From positions 1 through 48,221 of the IMG/VR virus record IMGVR_UViG_3300020457_000019: a DNA stretch of 48,221 nt. The stretch is one strand, 5' to 3'. Both the position numbers and the translations under genes were made by a program. The stretch is from a virus. The notes beneath the pieces are model-generated. The model was not told the DNA's origin. It made no database searches and was given only the letters and a program-made list of their open reading frames with translations. This document shows, in pieces, positions 9,310 through 16,414 of this stretch; positions within the stretch are counted from its first letter, which is position 1, and every line of letters starts with the position of its first letter.

Positions 9310-9584
9310 TCGGAAAATTAAAAGACATTGGCGAAGAGAAAGAACATACAATGGAAATCCTTGGATCTCTGGTCCGATTGGGTGTAGTTGTATGGTCTGG
9401 TTTCATTATTACGATGAACTACATCGAAATACCAATGGTTAAGAAGTCTGGGAATAGCGATATCACTTTCGTAGCCAGCGTTTTTACGGGAGCCCTAGCC
9501 ACATTCGGTTTGACTACCGGAAAGAACGGTAATGGCAAACCACCGATATGCCCTATGGCAAAGAAAACAACACCAAAAGCATGA
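9273..9584 (+). CDS. Two-pass small membrane protein, holin candidate
   Basis: The 103-residue product has a charged N-terminus, two hydrophobic segments (about 30-50, GSLVRLGVVVWSGFIITMNY, and about 63-82, DITFVASVFTGALATFGL) and a basic C-terminus. This is the layout of class II holins such as T7 gp17.5, and the gene sits between the fibre genes and the small terminase gene, where T7 keeps its holin. No conserved holin signature can be verified by eye, so the function is inferred from topology and position. The stop codon overlaps the start of the exported protein downstream (ATGA). Confidence 0.6.
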   Translation: MEEDKPIKEKGLIGKLKDIGEEKEHTMEILGSLVRLGVVVWSGFIITMNYIEIPMVKKSGNSDITFVASVFTGALATFGLTTGKNGNGKPPICPMAKKTTPKA

Positions 9585-9937
9585 AGAAATTAATTCTGCT
9601 TTTAGCTCTGTGTGCACCCAGCATGGCTAGAGCCAATACTGTCACTCCCCAGTTCACAACAGGGAGTATGAATAGTACGACTACTACAACTCAGACCATT
9701 ACAGAAACGGAGCAGCGTCAGGTCTTCGGGGCTGCTGTGAACACGTGGTCTGGTACAAACATAACTCCATCAGCAGATATCACAGGAACTGGTACAACAT
9801 TTTCTGTGACTAATGCAGGCAGCCCATGGACATTAGAAACAACAACGAGGTCAGCTGGCTTAGTAGAACAGATCGACTTTACAAGAACATACAACATAAA
9901 CTCTACTACTACTTCGCTGTCTGTATTCTCTCAGTAA
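9581..9937 (+). CDS. Exported Thr/Ser-rich protein
   Basis: I chose the ATG at 9581 over one at 9548. It overlaps the upstream stop as ATGA and starts a clean signal peptide (MKKLILLLALCAPSMARA, cleavage after about residue 18). The mature part of about 100 residues is rich in Thr, Ser and Asn and looks like a beta-structured exported or surface protein. I do not recognise a family with certainty. Signal-peptide proteins in this place could act in the periplasm during lysis or be attached to the fibres. Confidence 0.65.
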   Translation: MKKLILLLALCAPSMARANTVTPQFTTGSMNSTTTTTQTITETEQRQVFGAAVNTWSGTNITPSADITGTGTTFSVTNAGSPWTLETTTRSAGLVEQIDFTRTYNINSTTTSLSVFSQ

Positions 9938-10419
9938 GTCCAGTACTAGCTGAGAATGACAACGTAAGTAACCCCGTGGCAGCCGCGACTGGAAATGTGA
10001 CCAATCAAGCTGTGCAATTTCAAAATAATGGAGCACCAAGCCGACAATCCTTTGGTAGCAACGTTTCTTGTAATGGCAGCACGATGACGTTTAGTCCATT
10101 TTATATGGGCAACGATACGCAACCAGAGACAGAAGATGGTTACGTCATATCTGAGAACTGGGGGTTTCAACTAAACTTCTCAGTTCCTTTAAATCGAGAC
10201 TTGACTAAGCAATGCGAACGTATGGCTGAATCAAAGATACAAAAAGATCGTCTCGATTATGAGCTGGTACGTGCTCTCAAATGTGCCGAACTACAACAAA
10301 AGGGATTCACGATTCTCCCGGGTACACGTGTCTATGGCATGTGCTCGGATATCGTCCCTATTCAATCATTATTAAATCAAAAAAATGTTAGCAATTCTAA
10401 AACCACTCGTTCTAAGTAG
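9826..10419 (+). CDS. Exported protein, function unknown
   Basis: The product contains a hydrophobic signal-like stretch (YYYFAVCILSVSPVLAEND, about residues 27-45) followed by a mature part of about 150 residues with several Cys (SNVSCNGSTMTF, KQCERMAES, LKCAELQQ, YGMCSD) that could form disulfides in the periplasm. The only ATG before the signal stretch is at 9826, which overlaps the upstream gene by 112 bases and gives an unusually long N-region, so the true start may be a non-ATG codon further in. It probably works together with the exported protein encoded just upstream. Confidence 0.65.
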   Translation: MDIRNNNEVSWLSRTDRLYKNIQHKLYYYFAVCILSVSPVLAENDNVSNPVAAATGNVTNQAVQFQNNGAPSRQSFGSNVSCNGSTMTFSPFYMGNDTQPETEDGYVISENWGFQLNFSVPLNRDLTKQCERMAESKIQKDRLDYELVRALKCAELQQKGFTILPGTRVYGMCSDIVPIQSLLNQKNVSNSKTTRSK

Positions 10420-10543
10420 TTTAAAAAGTGAAAAGTTTAAGAGATTTGTCGTGGACTTACTTGAGAAACTCGTAGAACAGACTGATAACGACTTAGACGA
10501 CAAAGCACTAGAAGTTGTAAAGAGAGGTTTAAAGCTTGACTGA
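10385..10543 (+). CDS. Small protein of 52 residues
   Basis: A short gene overlapping the preceding gene by 35 bases and the next by 8. The product (MLAILKPLVLSSLKSEKF at the start, then a helical FVVDLLEKLVEQ segment and a basic end) looks like a small amphipathic helical protein. Compact, overlapping and with normal codon use, it fits the gene array. No function can be given. Confidence 0.55.
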   Translation: MLAILKPLVLSSLKSEKFKRFVVDLLEKLVEQTDNDLDDKALEVVKRGLKLD

Positions 10544-11159
10544 TACAGCCGAAAGGTTGATATACAACGAGTTTCTACCCAGCCATGACTTCAATATTCT
10601 AAAGAAACATTTTCAATCCCCCAATATGTATTGGCGTATTGTGGAAGCTAGGAAGTCAGATTTAAAACGTAGATATACTCACGATAAAAATAACGTCGAA
10701 GATTGGAGAGTCTATAAGGACGAAAACTTCGGACATGACCCGTTTGAGTGGATGATGGTGCATACCTTCTACCACTTCAACGAAGGTATAGTTACTCCGG
10801 TAGATGGTTATTGGGATATGATGTACGACACTCTGTTAGGCAAAGTCCAACCAGATTGTCTTATTCATCTCCAAGCTAATTGTGATGCTGCTATTAAAGA
10901 CAAGCCATTAGCACAATGGCATGTCAATCATGATATTGGCGCGGATTGCTGGACTGGAGTTTTATGGTTAAACGAATGCGATGGATATGTGGAGTTACTA
11001 GATAATAGGGCTCCAGTTAAATCTAAAGAAAACAGATTTGTAGTATTCAAGTCAAATCTTTGGCATAGATTTATACCATCAACCAATCTAGCGAGAAATC
11101 AGTATATCACTCTTAATTTTTTCAAAAGCGAATTACCCGAGAATGGAGCCCCATTTTGA
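10536..11159 (+). CDS. 2OG-Fe(II) oxygenase-like protein with altered metal motif (copy 2 of 5)
   Basis: The 207-residue product aligns by eye with the copy at 8436: WTGVLWLN matches WTGIYYLN, ENRFVVFKSNLWHRF matches ENRLLLFRADQNHRG, and ARNQYITLNFF matches TRRVVLNINMM. However, the metal motif reads H129-V-N131 instead of H-x-D. Distal H177 and Arg187 are kept. An Asp-to-Asn change removes the carboxylate ligand and may weaken or change the activity; D133 two residues on might compensate. The start codon is TTG, supported by an AGAGAGG ribosome-binding site 8-10 bases upstream and by overlap with the preceding stop. Confidence 0.72.
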   Translation: MTDTAERLIYNEFLPSHDFNILKKHFQSPNMYWRIVEARKSDLKRRYTHDKNNVEDWRVYKDENFGHDPFEWMMVHTFYHFNEGIVTPVDGYWDMMYDTLLGKVQPDCLIHLQANCDAAIKDKPLAQWHVNHDIGADCWTGVLWLNECDGYVELLDNRAPVKSKENRFVVFKSNLWHRFIPSTNLARNQYITLNFFKSELPENGAPF

Positions 11160-11367
11160 AGGTACAAACATACCCAGACAAAATTACAAGCCCCTTACAG
11201 GCGATTCTGAGAGGACCAAAATGGCAGCAAACAACATTTTAAAGATAAAAACCACTAGATTTCCTGATTACATCTATAATCTTGACCCTGAGAGATATAA
11301 GGACCAAAAGAATAAAATCTTAAAAATTAGGAAAGCAAAGAAGAAAAGTAAAAAGAAAAACGCATGA
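11143..11367 (+). CDS. Small basic protein
   Basis: The 74-residue product ends in a lysine run (KILKIRKAKKKSKKKNA) that suggests nucleic-acid binding. It overlaps the oxygenase gene by 17 bases and the small terminase gene by 4. I do not recognise the family; from its place beside the packaging genes a DNA-binding accessory role is possible. Confidence 0.6.
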   Translation: MEPHFEGTNIPRQNYKPLTGDSERTKMAANNILKIKTTRFPDYIYNLDPERYKDQKNKILKIRKAKKKSKKKNA

Positions 11368-11609
11368 AGAAAGCAACTGAAGAACAGTTCAATGAACTAC
11401 ATCAGTTGGTCACACAAGAATTTCTAGACAGAGTTAAAAGCGGAGAAGCTACAACTCAAGACTTAAAAGCAGCATGTGATTGGCTGAAGTCAAACGATAT
11501 TAGTGGAGTTGCTTATGACGGCAGCCCACTATCAAAGCTGGCAAGCGTATTGCCTGAAATAGACCCAGATTTAGTAAAGGCAAAACTCTATGGCAAAGTC
11601 AGGAGCTAA
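11364..11609 (+). CDS. Terminase small subunit (T7 gp18-like)
   Basis: The 81-residue product has the helical layout of T7-type small terminases: an N-terminal helix (EEQFNELHQLVTQEFLDRV), then ATTQDLKAACDWLKSNDISG, the region most similar to the QDLxAAxxWLKxNxI stretch of gp18 proteins, and a short variable tail. Small terminases recognise the concatemeric DNA and regulate the large subunit (here at 13281). ATG overlaps the upstream stop (ATGA). Unlike in T7, an HNH nuclease gene and a 350-residue gene separate it from the large subunit. Confidence 0.75.
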   Translation: MKKATEEQFNELHQLVTQEFLDRVKSGEATTQDLKAACDWLKSNDISGVAYDGSPLSKLASVLPEIDPDLVKAKLYGKVRS

Positions 11610-11844
11610 GTATGCCAATGGCAACTATAAAGCTCAACAAAAAGCATACAACAGAACAGAAAAGGGATTAAAACTACGTGTCAACGCGAATGCTATTAAC
11701 AGAGCCAAAGGTACTTATGGCAATGGTGACGGGAAAGATGTCGCCCATAAACCGGGAAAACAAAACAGTAAAAACCCGAAAGACGCAACCTTGCAGTCTC
11801 CATCTAAAAACAGAAAAAGCAGACTCAAAATACGTAAAGCATGA
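11590..11844 (+). CDS. Small basic protein near the terminase genes
   Basis: The 84-residue product is strongly basic (KSGAKYANGNYKAQQKAYN at the start, SPSKNRKSRLKIRKA at the end) with a Gly/Asn-rich centre (GTYGNGDGKDVAHKPGKQN). It overlaps the small terminase gene by 20 bases and the HNH gene by 4. The composition suggests binding to DNA or packaging into the virion. No family is recognised with certainty. Confidence 0.6.
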   Translation: MAKSGAKYANGNYKAQQKAYNRTEKGLKLRVNANAINRAKGTYGNGDGKDVAHKPGKQNSKNPKDATLQSPSKNRKSRLKIRKA

Positions 11845-12173
11845 CCCCTCTACTACCAAGTCCTAAACATTACTTACACAATTTAATAACCATGACAAGT
11901 TCAGATTCAAAACGGCTCTGGAGAAGAGCTGTGAAACAGCACTTCAATTGTCAATGTGTTTATTGCGGAAAAACTTATGAAGAAAACGAACTCACACTCG
12001 ATCATGTCAAACCTCTTAGCAGAGGTGGAGAAACTCTTACGAAGAATATCGTATGTGCCTGCAAGAAGTGCAATCAGGATAAAGGTAGTAGAAACTGGCT
12101 CCAATGGATGAGACATCGTTGGGGACCTAGACCAATACGAGAAAAAATGATAAGCGACCACCTCGCTGCATAG
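11841..12173 (+). CDS. HNH endonuclease
   Basis: The 110-residue product contains a zinc-bound HNH domain at about residues 34-78: C-x2-C (CVYCGK), LTLDHVKPLSRGG with the catalytic His, and C-x2-C (CACKKCNQDKG). Free-standing HNH nucleases next to terminases help cut DNA during packaging in several phages; others are homing nucleases. The start at 11841 overlaps the upstream stop; an internal ATG at 11892 would remove a leader without recognisable features and is an alternative. A rho-independent terminator follows at 12184. Confidence 0.85.
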   Translation: MTPLLPSPKHYLHNLITMTSSDSKRLWRRAVKQHFNCQCVYCGKTYEENELTLDHVKPLSRGGETLTKNIVCACKKCNQDKGSRNWLQWMRHRWGPRPIREKMISDHLAA

Positions 12174-12183
12174 ATAATTTACC

Positions 12184-12203
12184 GCCCCGCAAGGGGCTTT
12201 TTT
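12184..12203 (+). terminator. Rho-independent terminator after the HNH gene
   Basis: Stem GCCCC/GGGGC with a GCAA loop followed by six T. The next gene starts only 2 bases after the T-run, and AAGGGG in the 3' side of the stem could double as its ribosome-binding site. Folding of the stem would then hide that site. Confidence 0.85.
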
Positions 12204-12204
12204 A

Positions 12205-13257
12205 ATGGCTAATAAATTTATAGATGAGTTAGGTCGAACGACACTATCACAAGAAGACTATTTTAAAAAAGCAAAAATAATATGGGATAAAATGCCAAGA
12301 GGTAGTCATAAGTGGCCGGCTATTAGAGAAGCTCTTGGTATTGGCTATTGGGTTCCTAGAGGTGGGACCGAAAAAGTCGAATGGATGATTAAACCTAATC
12401 CTAATAGTAAAAAATGGGGATTTCAAAGATCACAAATTAACCCGGGTCCGGGTAGTACAGGAAGAACTGGTCAAATGGACCTTACCCGTGCGAACAGAGC
12501 AGTCAATGCAGCACCTACCAAGGGTAGAGAAGGAGAATCAGCAAAATGGGTTAAGAAACATATTACTGACTGGAACAATGGACAAAATCCTTGGAACACA
12601 AAACTTACCAGTCTTGACCCTGAATTTCGTCAATGGGAACACAGGATTAAAGTGTCTGACCCATTTTGGAAATCAGCTGATAATGACCTTCCTTATAAAG
12701 CTGGAGATGTAGAAAACTTTACTTGGACTAATCCAAAGCAAGTAGATTTAAAAAATACAGGAGAAATGAGGTTTGGTAAGGACTTTATTTTTGATGTAGA
12801 TGAATTTACAGGGGACGTAATCTATACACCTAGGCAGGGATTCAATCCACATAGCTCAAAGTTTAAAACATTTACAGGTCATGTAGACGAAACAGTCAAA
12901 GCTGCTAAGAAGCTTAAACCGGCTGTTAAAGGTGCAAAATTGGTTGGAAAAGCAATACCTTATGTTGGCGCAGCAGTTTCACTAGCTAGTTTTGCTGATG
13001 GAGCTAATGCAGCAATGAGAAACCCATCTGCGAAAAACTTCCAGAAACTAGGATTAAGAACTCTTGATGTAGGTTTAGAAGCTGTAGATTTCTTTACTGT
13101 AGGTCTATCTACACCATTAACCCTGTCAGCTCAAGCTGGTCTAATGGCTACAGAAGAATTTATTGATGGCAATATAGGAGGTCTGTCTAAAGCTGCACGT
13201 AAGGAAGAAGTCAGAAGACAGACAGAAGGGGGCTACTATGACTTCACAACGATGTAA
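12205..13257 (+). CDS. Unknown 350-residue protein between the terminase subunit genes
   Basis: I do not recognise this protein. The N-terminal third contains WDKMPRGSHKWPAIREALGI and is polar. The middle has a WEHRIKVSDPFW segment and many aromatic residues. The C-terminal third (about 235-325) is basic and then Ala/Gly/Val-rich (AKLVGKAIPYVGAAVSLASF) and could insert into or lie on a membrane. It starts right after a terminator and ends 7 bases before a TTATACAC motif, so it forms its own transcription unit or relies on read-through. Candidates are a virion-associated protein or a lysis/effector protein. Confidence 0.7.
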   Translation: MANKFIDELGRTTLSQEDYFKKAKIIWDKMPRGSHKWPAIREALGIGYWVPRGGTEKVEWMIKPNPNSKKWGFQRSQINPGPGSTGRTGQMDLTRANRAVNAAPTKGREGESAKWVKKHITDWNNGQNPWNTKLTSLDPEFRQWEHRIKVSDPFWKSADNDLPYKAGDVENFTWTNPKQVDLKNTGEMRFGKDFIFDVDEFTGDVIYTPRQGFNPHSSKFKTFTGHVDETVKAAKKLKPAVKGAKLVGKAIPYVGAAVSLASFADGANAAMRNPSAKNFQKLGLRTLDVGLEAVDFFTVGLSTPLTLSAQAGLMATEEFIDGNIGGLSKAARKEEVRRQTEGGYYDFTTM

Positions 13258-13264
13258 ACCCTAT

Positions 13265-13280
13265 TTATACACATTCGTAT
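13265..13280 (+). promoter_or_regulatory. TTATACAC-type motif directly before the terminase start
   Basis: TTATACACATTCGTAT is one of four copies of the same 16-base motif in the window (others at 16603, 17754, 21277). This copy ends exactly one base before the ATG of the large terminase gene, and CATTC/GAATG around it can form a small hairpin. It may be a promoter, operator or processing site; if a promoter, the transcript would be nearly leaderless. Confidence 0.5.
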
Positions 13281-15014
13281 ATGAATGACAATTTAACCGC
13301 CTTACAGGGCGATTTCAAGCTGTTTCTGCAAGCTTTATGGAACCAGCTTGATCTACCTTCACCTACTAGAGCACAATATGCGATTGCAGACTATTTACAA
13401 AACGGTCCGAAGAGACTCCAGATTCAAGCGTTTCGTGGGGTTGGCAAGTCTTGGATTACTGGGGCTTTCGTCCTTTGGACTCTATTTAACGACGTTGAAA
13501 AGAAAATAATGATAATTTCGGCTTCTAAGGAGAGAGCCGACAATATGAGTATCTTCTTACAGAAACTAATTATCGAAACACCATGGCTTTCTCATTTACG
13601 CCCGAAGTCCGACGATGCAAGGTGGTCAAGGATAAGCTTCGATGTGTTGTGCTCGCCCCACCAAGCTCCAAGCGTCAAATCGGTAGGTATAACTGGTCAG
13701 CTAACCGGAAGCCGCGCCGATTTAATGATTCTGGACGATATCGAAGTCCCCGGTAACAGTATGACTGAGCTTATGAGGGAGAAACTCCTTCAGCTCTGTA
13801 CTGAAGCCGAATCAATTCTTACACCGAAAGATGACAGCAGAATTATGTATCTGGGTACACCTCAGACTACCTTTACAGTTTATAGAAAACTATCTGAACG
13901 TAATTATCGCCCTTTCGTCTGGCCGAGTAGGTATCCCGTAGATACTACAGCTTATGAAGGACGAATTGCACCTCAACTACAGGAAGACATAGATAATGGT
14001 GCAGAAAAAGGACAACCTACTGACCCAGACAGATTTGATAACGAAGATCTTCTGGAAAGGGAATCAGCTATGGGAAGGAGCAACTTTATGCTCCAATTCC
14101 AGCTGGACACCACGCTTAGTGATGCTGAGAAGTTTCCTCTTAAAGCTGCTGACCTTATTATTACTAGCGTTAATCCTACTAAAGCACCCGAGAATGTCGT
14201 ATGGTGCTCCGACCCCCGAAACATTATTAAAGACCTACCAACAGTTGGACTCCCGGGAGACTATTTCTATTCACCTATGCAATTGCAAGGGGAGTGGAGT
14301 GAGTATTCCGAGACGATTTGTAGTGTCGACCCTTCAGGACGGGGTTCCGACGAAACGGCAGCTTGCTATCTATCCCAGAAAAACGGATTCCTCTATCTGC
14401 ATGAAGTGCGTGCGTATAGAGACGGGTACAGCGATGATACCTTGCTCGATATCCTTAAAGGATGCAAAAAATATAATGCTAGAACATTGGTTGTCGAAAC
14501 AAACTTTGGAGACGGAATCGTAAGTGAACTATTTAAAAAACATATTCAAGTTACCAAGCAAGCAATCTTCGTGGATGAAGTACGGGCAAACGTTCGTAAA
14601 GAAGACAGAATCATTGACTCGCTTGAACCCGTTCTTAACCAGCATCGTCTTATTGTGGACCGTGGTGTTATTGAGTGGGATTACAACTCAAACAAAGACA
14701 GTCCCCCAGAATCCAGACTACTCTATATGCTCTTTTACCAAATGAGCAGGATGTGTCGGATGAAGTTCGCTCTTAAGCACGACGACAGATTAGATTGTCT
14801 AGCTCAAGGCGTTAAATACTTTACAGATGCACTATCTATTTCAGCTGAAGCACAGATCAAGATGAGGAAAGACGATGAGTTCCTAGATCTGCTGGAAGCT
14901 TTCATAGACAATCCCCAACAAGCCACTAACCATCTGGTGTTAGGGATGAATAAAGACCAAAGACAACAAGCTAGAGGGAAAGCTGGTGGAAAGTCAGCTC
15001 CCACTTGGATGTAG
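13281..15014 (+). CDS. Terminase large subunit (T7 gp19-like)
   Basis: The 577-residue product is the DNA-packaging motor ATPase and nuclease. Walker A is FRGVGKSW (about 51-58) and Walker B is LMILDDIE (about 150-157). The C-terminal nuclease domain shows the acidic residues of the RNase H-like fold: CSVDPSGRGSDE (about 350), VVETNFGDG (about 400) and HDDRLDCLAQG (about 500). Length matches gp19 proteins of cyanopodoviruses and T7. It would act with the small subunit at 11364 and the portal at 32655. The stop codon is the first part of the 27-bp repeat at 15014. Confidence 0.95.
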   Translation: MNDNLTALQGDFKLFLQALWNQLDLPSPTRAQYAIADYLQNGPKRLQIQAFRGVGKSWITGAFVLWTLFNDVEKKIMIISASKERADNMSIFLQKLIIETPWLSHLRPKSDDARWSRISFDVLCSPHQAPSVKSVGITGQLTGSRADLMILDDIEVPGNSMTELMREKLLQLCTEAESILTPKDDSRIMYLGTPQTTFTVYRKLSERNYRPFVWPSRYPVDTTAYEGRIAPQLQEDIDNGAEKGQPTDPDRFDNEDLLERESAMGRSNFMLQFQLDTTLSDAEKFPLKAADLIITSVNPTKAPENVVWCSDPRNIIKDLPTVGLPGDYFYSPMQLQGEWSEYSETICSVDPSGRGSDETAACYLSQKNGFLYLHEVRAYRDGYSDDTLLDILKGCKKYNARTLVVETNFGDGIVSELFKKHIQVTKQAIFVDEVRANVRKEDRIIDSLEPVLNQHRLIVDRGVIEWDYNSNKDSPPESRLLYMLFYQMSRMCRMKFALKHDDRLDCLAQGVKYFTDALSISAEAQIKMRKDDEFLDLLEAFIDNPQQATNHLVLGMNKDQRQQARGKAGGKSAPTWM

Positions 15015-15040
15015 GGGGTACCCTGACCTATACAGGGGAA
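15014..15040 (+). repeat. 27-bp repeat, copy 1 (candidate phage promoter)
   Basis: This 27-base sequence recurs at 22134-22160 inside the RNA polymerase gene with one difference (G at 15025, T at 22145). Its core reads ACCTATACAGGGGAA, preceded by GGGTACCCT. The order of an ACCCT-like part, a TATA part and a G-run resembles T3/T7-type promoters. Here it starts at the last base of the terminase stop codon and lies 104 bases upstream of the next gene. Confidence 0.55.
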
Positions 15041-15054
15041 GGGTGGACCCTTGT

Positions 15055-15074
15055 AGGGGACCTTCGGGTCTCCT
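15055..15074 (+). terminator. Hairpin after the terminase gene, possible terminator
   Basis: Eight-base-pair stem (AGGGGACC/GGTCTCCT, one G-T pair) with a TTCG tetraloop. The same GGACC-TTCG-GGTC core forms the strong terminator after the capsid gene at 40130. Only two T plus an A/T-rich stretch follow, so termination here may be weak. It could also be an RNA-processing or stabilising structure. Confidence 0.5.
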
Positions 15075-15144
15075 TAACTAATATCCGTGAAAGATATTAA
15101 TAAAACAACTCCCCCTAACTACTTAAACAGTAATAACAGTATAT

Positions 15145-15411
15145 ATGCCAAAGCTTAAGCTAGAACGTTTTAGAAAGCTATACAAGAGTCTGAAAACTCC
15201 TTGGAAACCACTCAATTGGCTAATTCTTGGATACTTAATTGGAATCGAGAATAGATATATAGAGATAAAGTCGGCTCATGCTGTCGATGTAGCTGTCCGC
15301 AAGTTTAAAGCGGAATACGAGCATGCAACCACACCACCCGAAATAAAAATGAAGAAAACAGAAGACGGTTGGGAAATGTCTATCGGAGAAGTAGATGAAG
15401 ATATTTCTTGA
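15145..15411 (+). CDS. Hypothetical protein with one hydrophobic segment
   Basis: The 88-residue product has a basic N-terminus (MPKLKLERFRKLYKSLKTPWK), a short hydrophobic stretch (NWLILGYLIGI, about 24-34), then a charged helical and acidic C-terminus. It overlaps talC by 17 bases and may be translated with it. I do not recognise the family. Confidence 0.65.
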   Translation: MPKLKLERFRKLYKSLKTPWKPLNWLILGYLIGIENRYIEIKSAHAVDVAVRKFKAEYEHATTPPEIKMKKTEDGWEMSIGEVDEDIS

Positions 15412-16039
15412 TACTGCAATCGTTGGTGAGATCGAAGAGAGACTACCAACCGGGATAATTAAAGGTATAACCACTAATCCCACACTTATAAAGAGATCTG
15501 GTAAAGACCCTGACGAGACTTATGAAAAGATCTTCAATGCTGGAGTGAATGACTTGAGTATTGAGGTTAAAGGGGAAGATGCAGACACCTTAATAGCTAA
15601 TGGCATCATGTATAGCCGGAGGTTTGGAGATAAAGCAACTATTAAGCTACCTTGTACCGTTGAAGGTATAAAAGCGTGCAAAACGTTGTCTATATTACAG
15701 ATCAAAGTGAATATGACTCTGGTATTTAGTGTGAGTCAAGCAATTCTCTGCTCATTAGCCGGGGCAACCTACGTATCTCCGTTTGTTGGTCGATTTGACG
15801 ACAGAGGAGACGATGGTATTGGACTTATCCGGGATATAGTCGGAGTATATTGTAGTCATGGAAGTAAAACACAGGTATTAGCAGCTTCACTTCGCAATGC
15901 TCGCTCTGCTGCTAAAGCATTTCAAGCAGGAGCCGACATATGCACCTTGCCTGTCAAAGTATTCGACGATATGTTCAAACATGAGCTTACAGATATTGGT
16001 CTTGAGCAATTCCGGTTGGATTTTGGCGTAAATGTCTGA
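15395..16039 (+). CDS. talC: Transaldolase (TalC/FSA type)
   Basis: The 214-residue product belongs to the short transaldolase family. Motifs are FLDTA at the start, GITTNPTLI (about 24-32), the Schiff-base lysine in ATIKLPCT (K84), and C-terminal ADICTLP. Transaldolase moves a dihydroxyacetone unit between sugar phosphates in the pentose phosphate pathway. Cyanophage copies are thought to steer host carbon toward NADPH and nucleotide precursors during infection. It is a well-known auxiliary gene of cyanophages and in related podoviruses lies near one genome end. Here it is the last late gene before the non-coding G+C-rich stretch, consistent with the physical ends lying just downstream. Start: ATGAAGATATTTCTTG overlapping the upstream gene. 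Confidence 0.92.
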   Translation: MKIFLDTAIVGEIEERLPTGIIKGITTNPTLIKRSGKDPDETYEKIFNAGVNDLSIEVKGEDADTLIANGIMYSRRFGDKATIKLPCTVEGIKACKTLSILQIKVNMTLVFSVSQAILCSLAGATYVSPFVGRFDDRGDDGIGLIRDIVGVYCSHGSKTQVLAASLRNARSAAKAFQAGADICTLPVKVFDDMFKHELTDIGLEQFRLDFGVNV

Positions 16040-16099
16040 AGTGGTATAACGACTCCACAGGGCGCGGAAAAACCCCCATGGGGGGTGGCAAAAACGGTC

Positions 16100-16120
16100 C
16101 GTCGGATCTATGATCCGGCG
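16100..16120. repeat. Strong hairpin downstream of talC
   Basis: Nine-base-pair stem with a three-base TAT loop (CGTCGGATC / GATCCGGCG, one T-G pair). No T-run follows on either strand close by, so it is not a standard terminator. It could be a DNA-end, packaging or transcript-stabilising structure. Confidence 0.6.
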
Positions 16121-16373
16121 AAGTCCGCTGGTATGACTGGGATTTTGCAAGGATTATCACGCGCGATCAATTAACGCGGGCGGGCGCGGGAACAATTAAC
16201 GCAGGCATGCACACGCGCACGCGGTTTACTTGTCGCTCTCACTCTCTCGCGATCTGTTGCCCAACGAATTTTCCCAGTCAGCGACAGGGATGAACATCGA
16301 GTTGTATCATTTGTTCAGGGCTAACCGATACACCATGGTATACTGAGAACAGAGAGAGTTGTTTTATGTTTAC

Positions 16374-16414
16374 TTTATTTATCTCATCCCTTTAGGGTGA
16401 GAGAGATAAATAAA
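16374..16414. repeat. Long A/T-rich inverted repeat
   Basis: TTTATTTATCTC (16374-16385) and GAGATAAATAAA (16403-16414) are perfect inverted copies. The loop itself contains CCCT/AGGG and CTCA/TGAG complements, so a hairpin of about 17-18 paired positions is possible. It lies about 190 bases upstream of the first TTATACAC motif in the early control region. It could be an origin element, regulator site or RNA structure. Confidence 0.6.

Noticed and set aside
13996-14523. A 175-residue + strand open frame in the terminase gene.
   Set aside because: It is a shadow of the large terminase, whose nuclease motifs are in the main frame.
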